Shown here: piece after piece, positions 17,523 through 26,462 of the stretch
Layout: each line of letters opens with the position of its first letter
Numbering within the stretch: the stretch's first letter is position 1
DNA from: Caldilineaceae bacterium SB0664_bin_27
GTDB lineage: Bacteria > Chloroflexota > Anaerolineae > Caldilineales > Caldilineaceae
Reading direction: 5' to 3'
Length of the DNA stretch: 52,108 nucleotides
Assembly: GCA_009838625.1 (NCBI GenBank)
Contig: VXRG01000054.1
Span: 1-52,108, forward strand
The notes under the pieces: generated by a model
What the model saw: the letters and a program-made list of their open reading frames with translations, nothing else
Told to the model about the DNA's origin: nothing
The model's database searches: none
Translations under genes and position numbers: made by a program

Positions 17523-18974
17523 ATGACCAGCGATAAAGACAGGCAGTTTCCAGCGGGAGAAAGGCAGCTCTTCCTGGATGGAGACGATGTCGCGCGCGTG
17601 GACGGACTGCGTCGCGTATTCCATGAGCCTCAGAAGCGGGGGGCTGTCATAAGGCGCGAGGCTGCCCTGGGGGGAAATCCTGAGATCCGAAGCGCGCCGG
17701 TTTGGGATCCGGAAGAGCAGGTGTGGAAACTGTGGACAATCTGCATTACGCCAGAGGAGCTGCACGGCATCGCCGGCCTTTCGGGCTACCATGAAAGCCG
17801 GGACGGGCTCCACTGGTACCAGCCCATTTTGAGGGAGGCGGAGTACCTGGGGACGCGTGAGAACAATCTCGTCTACATTCCGATGGGCGACGGATGCACG
17901 GCCGAAATCCTCGGGGCGGTCTACGACCAAGGTGACCCGGACCCTAGCAGGCGGTACAAGGCCTTGAGCTTCACGATGGCGCCGCAGCTGGCGGTCCTCT
18001 TCGCCACTTCGCCGGACGGGATCCGTTGGACGCGAGTGGACATTCCGCCAATTGCCTCGGGCGACGAGCCGAACTTCAGTCTTGACAAAAAAGAACGTCT
18101 CTTTATCGCTACGGTAAAGGTCCCGGGGCCGTTCGGTCGTTCCCATGCCTTGATCGTTAGTGAAGATTTCGCGTCCTGGAGTGAGCCGGAGATGGTTTTC
18201 CATGCGGACGAAGAGGACCAGGAGCAGGCGAGGCAGATTATCGCCGAGCGACTGGCCGACCCAACGCTGCAACAACCAGTCTTCAACCACCCGGAGGAAC
18301 ACGCAGTAGACGTCTACAATTTCGCCATCTCCCGCTACGAGAGTCGTTACATCGGCTTCGCATCCATGTTTTACCATACGGGGCGGGCCTGGAATGACCG
18401 CAATCATGACGGCTTTCATCATGTCCAGATGGCGAGCAGCCGTGATATGCGCAGCTGGCGGCGGCTCGGTGAACGCGCGCCCTTCATCGGACCGTCGCCT
18501 CTTGGCAGCGGCGCCTATGACACGATGCAGATTTTGGGTCCCTCCTGCCCCGTGGTCCGCGAAGACCAGCTCTGGTTCTACTACTCCGGCATCCGGCATC
18601 GCTGGCGGCCGCCCAAGGTCAGTCCCGAGAGGGCGGCCATTTGTCTGGCGACAATGCGGCGGGATGGCTTTGTCTCGCTGGATGCAGATGAAAGCGAAGG
18701 CTCAGTCACGACGGCGCCTTTTCGCTGGGAAGGGGAGCGGCTCTATCTGAACGCAGAGGCCGATCAAGGCGAGATTCGATGCGAGCTTATCAGTTCAGAA
18801 GGCCAGCCATTGGAAGGGTACGAGCAGGGCGACTCCATTCCTCTGGTCGCGGACGGCGCTCGACAACCGGTGGAGTGGCGCGACAGGGAATTCATGCCCG
18901 CTGATAGCAAGTGCCCAGTACAGTTGCGAATCCGGTTAAGAAAAGCGCGTCTTTACAGTTACTGGCTCGAATAG
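17523..18974 (+). CDS. Glycosidase-like beta-propeller protein, copy 1 of a tandem pair
   Basis: This 483-residue protein resembles the five-bladed-propeller glycoside hydrolases (GH43/GH32/GH68-like). Strand-turn blocks recur: APVWDPEEQVWKLWTI near residue 60, YHESRDGLHWYQP near 90, SPDGIRWTRV near 160, GDEPNFSLDKKERLFIATVK near 180. The last ~100 residues look like a beta sandwich. There is no signal peptide, so it acts in the cytoplasm. The start aligns exactly with that of the next gene, which it resembles throughout; the two are tandem duplicates 12 bases apart. A catalytic acidic triad cannot be assigned by eye. The likely role is on an imported glycan fragment. Confidence 0.78.
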   Translation: MTSDKDRQFPAGERQLFLDGDDVARVDGLRRVFHEPQKRGAVIRREAALGGNPEIRSAPVWDPEEQVWKLWTICITPEELHGIAGLSGYHESRDGLHWYQPILREAEYLGTRENNLVYIPMGDGCTAEILGAVYDQGDPDPSRRYKALSFTMAPQLAVLFATSPDGIRWTRVDIPPIASGDEPNFSLDKKERLFIATVKVPGPFGRSHALIVSEDFASWSEPEMVFHADEEDQEQARQIIAERLADPTLQQPVFNHPEEHAVDVYNFAISRYESRYIGFASMFYHTGRAWNDRNHDGFHHVQMASSRDMRSWRRLGERAPFIGPSPLGSGAYDTMQILGPSCPVVREDQLWFYYSGIRHRWRPPKVSPERAAICLATMRRDGFVSLDADESEGSVTTAPFRWEGERLYLNAEADQGEIRCELISSEGQPLEGYEQGDSIPLVADGARQPVEWRDREFMPADSKCPVQLRIRLRKARLYSYWLE

Positions 18975-18986
18975 AGGGAGAGCGAA

Positions 18987-20459
18987 ATGGCATCTGAATC
19001 GAACCGCAAGTTCGCACGTAAGGAGAGGCAGCTATTTTTCGACGACGACGACATTGACCGGATCGACAGACTGGAAAGAACACTGCACCAGCCTGACAAA
19101 AAGGGCGCGGTCATCCGTTCGGACCCGCACATGCAGCTGCTGGCGGACTCTGACGGCGGTCCCGCCTACCGGCCCCAGACGCGTACGGCGCCTGTATGGG
19201 ATGCCGAGGCGAAGCTGTGGAAGTTTTGGACGATTGGGGCAAAACTGGACTGGAACCAAGGCCGTTCCTCCTACCACGAGAGCCGCGACGGACTGCACTG
19301 GTACCAGCCCAGCATAGGCCAACTGGAATACCAGGGCTCACGTGACAACAACCACGTCGCCATCCCACTGGATGAGACGCGCACTTCAGAAGTGCTGGGC
19401 GTGATCTATGACGCCGGAGATCCCGACCCGAACCGCCGCTTCAAGGCCATCAGCTTCATCATGGAGCCCGATCTTTCGATCATCTTTGGTGTATCCCCGG
19501 ACGGGATCAACTGGAAGAAGCACGAGGCGCCGGCCATCCTGTCCGGCGATGAACCCAATTTCAGTTTTGACGCCGCAGATCACCGTTACATCGCTACGGT
19601 CAAAGTACGGGGAAAGTGGGGGCGCTCTCATGCCGTAACAACCAGTCAGGACTTCGACGAGTGGAGCGAACCGGAGCTGGTATTTCAGGCGGATGACGAA
19701 GATCAGGAGCTGGCGCGGGAGGTGATCGCGCTGCGTCTAGCCAATCCCGCCCTGCAACAGACGATCGTCAACCACCCGGAAGAGCACGGTGTGGATGTCT
19801 ACAATTTCAGCATTTCGCGTTACGAGAGCCGTTACATCGGGTTTGCCTCCATGTTCCACCACGTTGGACGTTCCGTCGACGGCCGCAATCACGACGGCTT
19901 CCATCATTTGCAGCTGGCCAGCAGCCGTGACATGTACACGTGGGAGCGGCAAGGAAATCGCCAGCCGTTCATCGATTCTTCGCCGTTGGGGGGAGGCGCC
20001 TACGACACGCTGCAGATGCTGGGTCCTTCCTCGCCGGTGCGCCGCGAAGACGAGCTCTGGTTCTACTACACAGGCGTCAAGTTCCGGCGACCTCCACAGA
20101 ATTGGGACCCGGACCACGCGGCCATCTGTCTTGCAGTGTTGCGGCGGGACGGGTTTGTCTCGCTCGGTGCCGGCGGGGAGGCTGGTTCGTTGGTAACCGA
20201 GCCCTTCAGCTGGGAAGGGGATCAGCTCTATATCAACGCGGCGGCGGACGATGGTGCGGTCACAGTTGAACTGCTGGATGTCGACAGCCGGCCTGTACCC
20301 GGTTACGGTGTTGAGGACGCGAGTAGCCTGAATGAAGATAGTGTCCGGCAGCCGGTAGTCTGGGGGGAGAACAACCGGATGCCTGATCCAGCCAACGGTC
20401 CGGTCCGGCTGCGCATCAGTCTGACGAATGCGGAGATTTACAGCTATTGGTTCGAGTAA
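18987..20459 (+). CDS. Glycosidase-like beta-propeller protein, copy 2 of a tandem pair
   Basis: This 490-residue paralog of the preceding gene starts after GGGAGAGCGAA. Shared blocks include ERQLFFDDDDIDRID at the N-terminus, YHESRDGLHWYQP, GDEPNFSFD, NHPEEHGVDVYNFSISRYES and SPLGGGAYDTLQMLGPS. It has a small insertion near residue 50 (MQLLADSDGGPAYRPQ) that the first copy lacks. No export signal. The two may form a heteromer or split substrate range. AT-rich sequence follows the stop, where a new promoter may lie. Confidence 0.78.
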   Translation: MASESNRKFARKERQLFFDDDDIDRIDRLERTLHQPDKKGAVIRSDPHMQLLADSDGGPAYRPQTRTAPVWDAEAKLWKFWTIGAKLDWNQGRSSYHESRDGLHWYQPSIGQLEYQGSRDNNHVAIPLDETRTSEVLGVIYDAGDPDPNRRFKAISFIMEPDLSIIFGVSPDGINWKKHEAPAILSGDEPNFSFDAADHRYIATVKVRGKWGRSHAVTTSQDFDEWSEPELVFQADDEDQELAREVIALRLANPALQQTIVNHPEEHGVDVYNFSISRYESRYIGFASMFHHVGRSVDGRNHDGFHHLQLASSRDMYTWERQGNRQPFIDSSPLGGGAYDTLQMLGPSSPVRREDELWFYYTGVKFRRPPQNWDPDHAAICLAVLRRDGFVSLGAGGEAGSLVTEPFSWEGDQLYINAAADDGAVTVELLDVDSRPVPGYGVEDASSLNEDSVRQPVVWGENNRMPDPANGPVRLRISLTNAEIYSYWFE

Positions 20460-20516
20460 CCACTTTTTAATTTTTGAACTGGATACTGGAAGCTTTTCTT
20501 TAAGGCAACTCAGTCA

Positions 20517-20545
20517 TTGAATTGCTTTAAAATACTTGGTACAAC
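20517..20545 (+). promoter_or_regulatory. Weak promoter candidate before the class III aminotransferase
   Basis: TTGAAT (20517-20522), 17 bases, TACAAC (20540-20545) in an unusually AT-rich 100-base gap. The resulting start site would lie almost on the ribosome site (GAGGA, 20550-20554), giving a near-leaderless message, so an alternative such as TAAAAT at 20528 is possible. Confidence 0.3.
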
Positions 20546-20560
20546 TGCGAGGAACTAACA

Positions 20561-21889
20561 ATGGGTCAGACTGCGACAGCCGTAGAGGCAACCTACGCCT
20601 CGGAAACGCCCAGCTCACGCGAGCAGTTCGAAAGGGACCGCAAGTCGATGCCCGGCGGGGCGAAGGGAGCCTACTTCTACGCGCCCTATCCGATTACCAT
20701 GCAACGGGGTGAGGGCTGCTATCTCTATGACATAGACGAAAGACGGCGGGTCGATTTTGCCAACCACCATACCGGTCAGATCCTGGGACACAACAATCCC
20801 GCGGTACATGCGGCCGTCGAGGCACAACTCACCAGGGGCATCGCCCTAGGCGCGCCGACCGGTGCAGAAGGGGCGCTGGCAGAGGAGATGTGCAGCCGCG
20901 TGGCGTCGCTGGAAAAGGTCCGCTTTTGCAACTCCGGAACGGAGGCATCCCTGCATGCGATTCGCCTGGCGCGAGGGTTCAGCGGCCGTACAAAGATTGC
21001 CAAGATGGAGGGCGGATACCACGGCAGCCATGACCTTGTTGAGGTGAGCGTTGCCCCGGCAGTGGACAAGGCAGGCCCTGCCGACGAACCATTTTCCGTG
21101 CCGACCGCGGGCGGGATGTCTCCCAATGCCCCCTCTGAGGTGATTGTATTGCCTTTCAACAACGAGGAAGCGTTGGAGAGGCTGGTTCGCCGTCACCGCG
21201 ACGATCTGGCATGTGTGATTCTCGACCCCAAGACAGGTATCCTGCCGGTCCGCAAGGAGTATGTACAGGCTGTGCGCCGAGTGACCGAGGAAAACGACGT
21301 GCTGCTGGTTCTCGACGAAGTTGTCGCATTTCGCGTCGCCCGCGGCGGGGCACAGGAGCACTACGGCATCAGCCCGGACCTGACGACGTTCGGCAAGTTG
21401 GTGGGGGGCGGGTTTCCGGTCGGTGCGTTTGGCGGCCGCGCGGACATCATGGATCTGTTCGACAGCAGCGGCGAGCCCACGGGCTTCTTTCAGAGCGGCA
21501 CTTTCAGCGCCCATGCGGTGGTGATGGCGGCCGGTCTTGCCACTTTACAGCAGTTGACGCCGGGCGCATTTGAGCATCTGAACGGGTTGGGGGAGCGGCT
21601 GCGCAAGGGACTGGAGGACCTCAGCGCGCGGATAAGTACGCCTCTGCAGTCGGTGGTGCTAGGTTCTCTGTTCAGCGTCTATTTCACCGACGGGCCGCTG
21701 GTCGACTACCGAAGCCTGGCCGGCAACGACGGTGAAATGGCTCAACGCGTATTCCTTTCTCTCCTCAACCAAGGTTACTTTCTGAGCCAGGGGCTGTCGA
21801 TGAATGCGCTCTCGCTGCCGATGGAGAACGAGCATATCGATGGACTCGTGTCAGCGTTTGAGAAGGCAATTGAAGAGAGCAGGCTGTAG
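20561..21889 (+). CDS. Class III PLP aminotransferase, glutamate-1-semialdehyde-aminomutase-like
   Basis: This is a 442-residue PLP enzyme. The cofactor lysine is Lys279 in TTFGKLVGGGFPVGAFGG, the pyridine-binding aspartate is Asp252 in LVLDEVVAFR, and the phosphate-binding CNSGTEAS is at 123-130. Overall sequence resembles HemL (GSAM), but its place among transport and amidohydrolase genes, far from heme genes, argues for a catabolic or biosynthetic amine transfer on another substrate. It starts behind GAGGA. The DegT enzyme at 23614 offers a second aminotransferase in the same cluster. Confidence 0.88.
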   Translation: MGQTATAVEATYASETPSSREQFERDRKSMPGGAKGAYFYAPYPITMQRGEGCYLYDIDERRRVDFANHHTGQILGHNNPAVHAAVEAQLTRGIALGAPTGAEGALAEEMCSRVASLEKVRFCNSGTEASLHAIRLARGFSGRTKIAKMEGGYHGSHDLVEVSVAPAVDKAGPADEPFSVPTAGGMSPNAPSEVIVLPFNNEEALERLVRRHRDDLACVILDPKTGILPVRKEYVQAVRRVTEENDVLLVLDEVVAFRVARGGAQEHYGISPDLTTFGKLVGGGFPVGAFGGRADIMDLFDSSGEPTGFFQSGTFSAHAVVMAAGLATLQQLTPGAFEHLNGLGERLRKGLEDLSARISTPLQSVVLGSLFSVYFTDGPLVDYRSLAGNDGEMAQRVFLSLLNQGYFLSQGLSMNALSLPMENEHIDGLVSAFEKAIEESRL

Positions 21890-21984
21890 CAGTACATCTT
21901 GCAGTATTTCCTGAGGCAAGTGGCCGGCAGGGACAGAAGTCGCGTGAGTCATGCCTCAAACCAGTTCGGTTGAAAGGACCAACA

Positions 21985-23505
21985 ATGTACGCTATCGACT
22001 TTATTTCTGAATTCAGTGTGAATCCGATCCCCGAGCCGGATACAACGCTGGAGGCGCTGCTTCGTCAGACTGAGGAGCACGACACGACGCTGACGCTGAC
22101 GACTTCGCGGCGGGGATTGGTCAACCAGGTCAACCCGGAAGCCGTGGCCGAGACGCTCGAAATCACGGCTCAGCATCCACGGCTCCTGGGCGTGGGCACG
22201 CTCGATCCCCGGTATTTCCTCAATTGGCGGGACGATCTGCAAGCTTGTGTGGATGGGGGTTGTGTAGCGATCCGCTTCGCGCCGGGGCCGCAGAATTGGA
22301 GCCCCGAGACGCTGGTCTTCGAGCATATGGTTGAGGCGGTCGGCGAGGCTGGGCTGCCGATCATTGTTGATTTCAAAGGATCGGACCAGGCGTTGAGCTG
22401 GATCCGGAAGGTGGCGGAGGTCTGCTACCGTAATGATGTACAGGTGGTCATGAACGAGGTCAGCTATGCCCATATGGGTGAGTTGATCACGGTAATGCAG
22501 GTATACCAGAACGTTTTTGCCGCGATTCGCTGGCTGTGCCTGGCGGACGGCATTGAGGTGATGGTGGAGGCGGGCATCGGCGACAGGCTGCTCTATGGCA
22601 GCAACTCGCCCAAGTATTCGATACGGTCTCTGCGAAACCAGATCTTCATGGCGAAGATTTCGGATGAACAGAAGCAGGCGATCCTCGGAGGCAACGCCTT
22701 GCGGTTACTCGACATGGACATAGAAGAACTGCCCGCGGATCCGCTCATGATCAAGGCCGAGGCGGACCTGCCGGACGAGCCGATCATCGACATCCACGCT
22801 CACGTGTCCGGCTTCCACTGCGCGGAGCCGTTCAACACGCGATTCGAGTCGAACGTACCGGAGATGACGGAGCGGTGCAATATCCAGTACACATTTGTTT
22901 CATCTTACAACGCGATCAACTATGACATGCGCGAGGGCAACGCCGACACGCAGGCCTTTCTCGATCGGTATCCCAATCTGCGGGGTTACATCGCAATAGA
23001 CCCTCGCGACCTGGCCGGTTCGGTTGAGCAGATGGAGCTCTATTTTCAGGATCCCAGATTCGTGGGGGTAAAACTTTACTGCCCCTTTGGCGGCAACATG
23101 GCGACCAAACGGATGCAGGACCTGCTGGACGAAATCGCGCGCTTTGGCCGGCCTACCAAGATTCACATGGATGAAGGCGGTTCACCTTATCCAGGTGTGC
23201 GGTCGGCGGCTGAGCGCAATCCGGATCTTGTGATCATCAAGGCCCATGGGGATGATGCAGAAGGGGCGCGGCAGGTCGTCGATCTACCTAACGTGTATTT
23301 TGAGTTCTGCAGCAGCGGCATCAACGCGGGCGTCATCCGCCGATCGATGGACATTCTGGGGCCGGAACGGATCCTGTTCGGCACTGACCAGCCGCTCTTT
23401 GCGCCGTGGTTCGAGTACGGGGCCTATGCCGACGCGATACAGACTCAGCGAGAGGCCGACCTGATTTACCGGGAAAACGCCAGGCGCATCTTCCGACTGG
23501 ACTGA
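21985..23505 (+). CDS. Double amidohydrolase: metal-less N-half fused to metal-binding C-half
   Basis: This 506-residue protein starts at the ATG at 21985 with AAAGGA upstream. Two amidohydrolase-2 TIM barrels are joined. Residues 1-245 keep the barrel end (LLYGSNSPKYSIRSLRNQ, GNALRLLDM) but open with AIDFISEF where metal-binding relatives have IDxHxH, so zinc binding is probably lost. Residues 260-506 open with IDIHAHVSG (His271, His273) and keep KIHMDEGG, IKAHGDD and LFGTDQPLFAPW, so this half should be the active hydrolase or decarboxylase. The adjacent split genes at 24858 and 25615 repeat the same pairing as two proteins. Substrate unknown; hydrolysis of an amide, lactone or carboxylated ring is the family norm. 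Confidence 0.85.
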   Translation: MYAIDFISEFSVNPIPEPDTTLEALLRQTEEHDTTLTLTTSRRGLVNQVNPEAVAETLEITAQHPRLLGVGTLDPRYFLNWRDDLQACVDGGCVAIRFAPGPQNWSPETLVFEHMVEAVGEAGLPIIVDFKGSDQALSWIRKVAEVCYRNDVQVVMNEVSYAHMGELITVMQVYQNVFAAIRWLCLADGIEVMVEAGIGDRLLYGSNSPKYSIRSLRNQIFMAKISDEQKQAILGGNALRLLDMDIEELPADPLMIKAEADLPDEPIIDIHAHVSGFHCAEPFNTRFESNVPEMTERCNIQYTFVSSYNAINYDMREGNADTQAFLDRYPNLRGYIAIDPRDLAGSVEQMELYFQDPRFVGVKLYCPFGGNMATKRMQDLLDEIARFGRPTKIHMDEGGSPYPGVRSAAERNPDLVIIKAHGDDAEGARQVVDLPNVYFEFCSSGINAGVIRRSMDILGPERILFGTDQPLFAPWFEYGAYADAIQTQREADLIYRENARRIFRLD

Positions 23506-23542
23506 CACAGTGTCAGACAGGCGCGCTAAGTGGACACCACTT
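23502..23542 (+). other. Two small perfect palindromes after the double amidohydrolase
   Basis: CTGACAC-A-GTGTCAG (23502-23516) overlaps the stop codon, and AAGTGG-ACA-CCACTT (23528-23542) follows 11 bases later. They could form weak hairpins or be operator half-sites before the DegT gene. No T run follows. Confidence 0.4.
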
Positions 23543-23613
23543 GCCACGACGGTTCGCGAAGATCAGAGTTTTGCAGGAATACGCAGCCGAAACTTAACAA
23601 GGAGATTTCTGAA

Positions 23614-24852
23614 ATGGCCATCGCAATCGAACGCGACTCGCCGCCTGTGCGGAGCGGATCGTTTGGACCCCAGTGGGATATGGGCGACGAGGAGATAAAC
23701 GAACTGATCGAGGTGATCCGCTCCGGGAAGCTGAACCGGCTGAGCGGCAATAAGGTCGACCAGTTTGAGCGGGACTTCGCCGAGATGAACGGCGTCAAGT
23801 ATGCCCAGGCGGTGACGTCGGGGACGGCCGCGGTGCATACGGCGGTCGGCACGATTGACCCCAATCCGGGTGACGAGATCATCACAACGAGCATCACTGA
23901 TATGGGCACGATCATCGGCATTCTGTACCAGAATGCGGTGCCCGTATTCGCGGACGTCGATCCCCGGACAGGCAACCTCGATATCGAGGATGTGGAATCC
24001 AAGATTACCGAACGCACCAAGGCGATCATCGTCGTACATCTCTTTGGCAATCCTGCTCCCATGGAGGCCTATGTCGAACTGGCGCGCAAGTATGACCTCT
24101 TCTTGATCGAGGACTGCGCGCAGGCTCAGCTGGCTGAATACGGCGGCAGACCGGTCGGTACCTGGGGCGACTTTGGCTGCTACAGTTTTGGCGGCAAGCA
24201 CATGACCACCGGCGACGGCGGCATGGTCATCAGCAACCGGGACGATTTGGCCGAACGGCTGAAATGGTTTGCGGACAAAGGCAATCCCCGCAGCCCGGTC
24301 TACGAACACTACTATCTGGCCCCCAATTATCGTATGACCGACCTTCAGGGGGCGGTAGGGGTCGCCCAACTCAAGAAAGTGACGGACGCGGTGCGGAGGA
24401 AGCAGTGGGTCGCCAACCACTTGAATGAGGTTGTCGACGGCGAGGCGGGCCTTTCATTGCAGCCGGTCCTGCCGGAGGCGACGCATTCTTATTGGGTCTA
24501 CGGTTTCCATGTGGACGCAGCGGTTATGGGTGCGAAGGCAGAGCAGTTTGCGGCCGCATTGCAGGCGGAAGGCGTGCCTGCAAACTCGCCCTACATGGTC
24601 TATCCGGTCTACAAGTACCCGGTGATGGCACAGCAGCGCGCCTATGGAACGGCTGATTTCTCCTATGCCGGAGAGAAGGCTGCGGAAATGGACTATGGCT
24701 CGATGTCGCTGCCGGGCGGGGAGAATTTCCTGGAGACGGCGGTTGTGATGCCGATGAGCCCCTCGTATACGGACCAGGACGCGTCCGATTTCAGCACTGC
24801 GATCAAGAAGGTCGGCGACTACTACCGTTCGAAACTGTCAAGCCAGGGTTAA
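23614..24852 (+). CDS. DegT/DnrJ/EryC1/StrS family PLP aminotransferase
   Basis: This 412-residue protein starts at the ATG at 23614, behind AAGGAG at 23599-23604; the longer open frame upstream has no ribosome site and covers the intergenic palindromes. The PLP lysine is Lys195 in SFGGKHMTTGDGG, and Asp167 in LIEDCAQAQ binds the pyridine nitrogen. Family members aminate keto sugars. It is clearly of the same subfamily as the gene at 33286 (shared DIGCxSxGGK, PITDxG-like and VVHLxGNP blocks). It lies between the fused and split amidohydrolases, five bases before the latter. Confidence 0.9.
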   Translation: MAIAIERDSPPVRSGSFGPQWDMGDEEINELIEVIRSGKLNRLSGNKVDQFERDFAEMNGVKYAQAVTSGTAAVHTAVGTIDPNPGDEIITTSITDMGTIIGILYQNAVPVFADVDPRTGNLDIEDVESKITERTKAIIVVHLFGNPAPMEAYVELARKYDLFLIEDCAQAQLAEYGGRPVGTWGDFGCYSFGGKHMTTGDGGMVISNRDDLAERLKWFADKGNPRSPVYEHYYLAPNYRMTDLQGAVGVAQLKKVTDAVRRKQWVANHLNEVVDGEAGLSLQPVLPEATHSYWVYGFHVDAAVMGAKAEQFAAALQAEGVPANSPYMVYPVYKYPVMAQQRAYGTADFSYAGEKAAEMDYGSMSLPGGENFLETAVVMPMSPSYTDQDASDFSTAIKKVGDYYRSKLSSQG

Positions 24853-24857
24853 GACTC

Positions 24858-25622
24858 ATGCCTATTCAGTTCAATTTTCAGCCGCGTGTCCCCGTTTTCG
24901 ACGCGAATGTCCGAGTAGGTGACCTTCATTATCAGCCCTCGCCTTGCCGCAATCGGGACCAGTTACTGGCGGAGATGGACCGGCATGGGGTCGAAAAGGC
25001 GCTTGTCTACCACGCCCAGACGGAGGAAGTCAGTCCGTTAGATGGTAATGGCTTTCTTGAAGAATGGCTGGACGGTAACAGGCTCTTTCCCCAGTGGTCC
25101 ATGACCCCTACGCCCGACTCCCTGGCGCAGGTGCAGGGCTTGCACGGACAGGGGCGCGTGCACAGTGTCCGACTGCACAATGCGCGACGCGTCGGGCTGC
25201 CTTTCCGGCCTTGGGCATGCGGGACCATGCTCTCCTGGCTGAGCGAAAACCGGATCCCATTGTGGATTCCACTGCCTGATGCCGATGCGGACGAGTTGGC
25301 AACGACGCTGAGCGCATTTCCGGAGCTGGTCACGGTCCTGGTGGGCGCTCATTACAGCCACGCGCTGTGGGTGCGGCCGTTAATGACGGCGCTGCCCAAT
25401 GCGTACCTGGAACTGAGCCGAATCGAGCCGCTGGGAGAGGTGGAGGCGCTTTGCGACGAGTATGGTGCGGAGCGCTTTGTCTACGGCTCCTGGTATGACC
25501 GCCTGGCGATGGGGTCGATGCTCTTTTACCTTCACCACACGGACATCAGCGATTCGGAGCTGGAGCTGATCTGCGCGGGGAATCTGCACCGCATATTACA
25601 GGGAGAGGGCCGGCATGATTGA
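24858..25622 (+). CDS. Amidohydrolase-like barrel lacking the HxH metal motif
   Basis: This 254-residue protein has the amidohydrolase-2 end region (AERFVYGSWYD, then CAGNLHRIL) but opens with PVFDANVRVG where metal-binding relatives have xDxHxH. It lacks the usual second histidine block too, so catalysis with bound zinc is unlikely. It corresponds in type to the N-terminal half of the fused protein at 21985. The gene overlaps the next, metal-binding, amidohydrolase by eight bases, pointing to coupled translation and probably a complex. It could be a regulatory or structural partner. Confidence 0.75.
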   Translation: MPIQFNFQPRVPVFDANVRVGDLHYQPSPCRNRDQLLAEMDRHGVEKALVYHAQTEEVSPLDGNGFLEEWLDGNRLFPQWSMTPTPDSLAQVQGLHGQGRVHSVRLHNARRVGLPFRPWACGTMLSWLSENRIPLWIPLPDADADELATTLSAFPELVTVLVGAHYSHALWVRPLMTALPNAYLELSRIEPLGEVEALCDEYGAERFVYGSWYDRLAMGSMLFYLHHTDISDSELELICAGNLHRILQGEGRHD

Positions 25623-26364
25623 AGAGCAGAGAGTGATCGACTTTCACGGCCACACCGGCCGCTTAGACCTCTACAATGGGGTTGACGATCCGGCGCTGAT
25701 TCTGCGAGCGATGGACAAGGTTGGCATCGACGTATCCTGCGTTTTCAACATATTCCACCCGGACGGCACAACCGGGAATAACATCACGGCCCGGTTTGTG
25801 GCAGAGCATCCGGACCGCTTTGTCGGATTCGCGTACGTTTCGCCGATGATGGCGGAAGGGATGGTAGCGGAGCTGACGCGGGCGATCGATGAGCTGGGGC
25901 TGGTTGCGATCAAGCTATACCCACCATATACGCAGTGGGACCTTAATGAATCGATCTGGCATCCGATCTATGAGTTTGCTAATGAGCGCGGTCTGGCAAT
26001 CATTTTTCATACGGGTTCGGACCCGCACTCCGATCCCGGGCTGCTGGCCGACTGTGCGGCCAAGTTCCCCAACGCGAACTTCGTGGCCGGCCACGCGGGC
26101 AATGTTGCCGAGCCGCGGGAGGCCGCGATCAGGGCGGCGCAGGACTATCCCAATGTCTATATGGAGACGTGCTCGACGTTTCGAACACCGGGCGTAATCG
26201 AGCAGTTGGTGAACGAGGCGGGGGCGGACCGGGTCCTGTTTGGATCGGACATTGCGCTGATGGACTCTCGTCCGCAGCTGGGCAAGATCATAACGGCTGA
26301 TATCTCCGATGAGGCGAAGCGGCTGGTGTGCGGCGGGAATGCGGCAAGGCTGCTGGGGATCTGA
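25615..26364 (+). CDS. Amidohydrolase-2 family metal-dependent hydrolase
   Basis: This 249-residue TIM-barrel protein has the metal ligands in place: VIDFHGHTG (His11, His13), a histidine in IIFHTGSD, FVAGHAGN, and the aspartate in VLFGSDIALMDSR. The C-terminus GGNAARLLGI is typical. The ATG lies inside the end of the previous gene behind GGAGAGG. It corresponds to the C-terminal half of the fused protein at 21985. It closes the plus-strand cluster and faces the minus-strand sialidase gene across a two-way terminator. Substrate unknown. Confidence 0.88.
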   Translation: MIEEQRVIDFHGHTGRLDLYNGVDDPALILRAMDKVGIDVSCVFNIFHPDGTTGNNITARFVAEHPDRFVGFAYVSPMMAEGMVAELTRAIDELGLVAIKLYPPYTQWDLNESIWHPIYEFANERGLAIIFHTGSDPHSDPGLLADCAAKFPNANFVAGHAGNVAEPREAAIRAAQDYPNVYMETCSTFRTPGVIEQLVNEAGADRVLFGSDIALMDSRPQLGKIITADISDEAKRLVCGGNAARLLGI

Positions 26365-26421
26365 ATCGGGTCGGGGTGGAGAGCCTCAATACTCAAAACA
26401 GAACTGCCCTTGTTCGTTCTT

Positions 26422-26462
26422 CAGCGGGCGCTAAGCGGCGAAGCGTGAGCTAGCGCCCGCTG
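26422..26462. terminator. Bidirectional terminator hairpin between convergent clusters
   Basis: CAGCGGGCGCTA (26422-26433) and its exact reverse complement (26451-26462) form a 12-bp stem around 17 bases that contain a further short pairing (GCGGC/AAGCG region). One arm includes the last codons and stop of the minus-strand sialidase-like gene. It probably serves both clusters. Confidence 0.7.

Noticed and set aside
20561..21889. Annotation as heme-pathway HemL
   Set aside because: Sequence is GSAM-like, but context is a transporter and amidohydrolase cluster with no heme genes; a different substrate is more likely, so no symbol is given.
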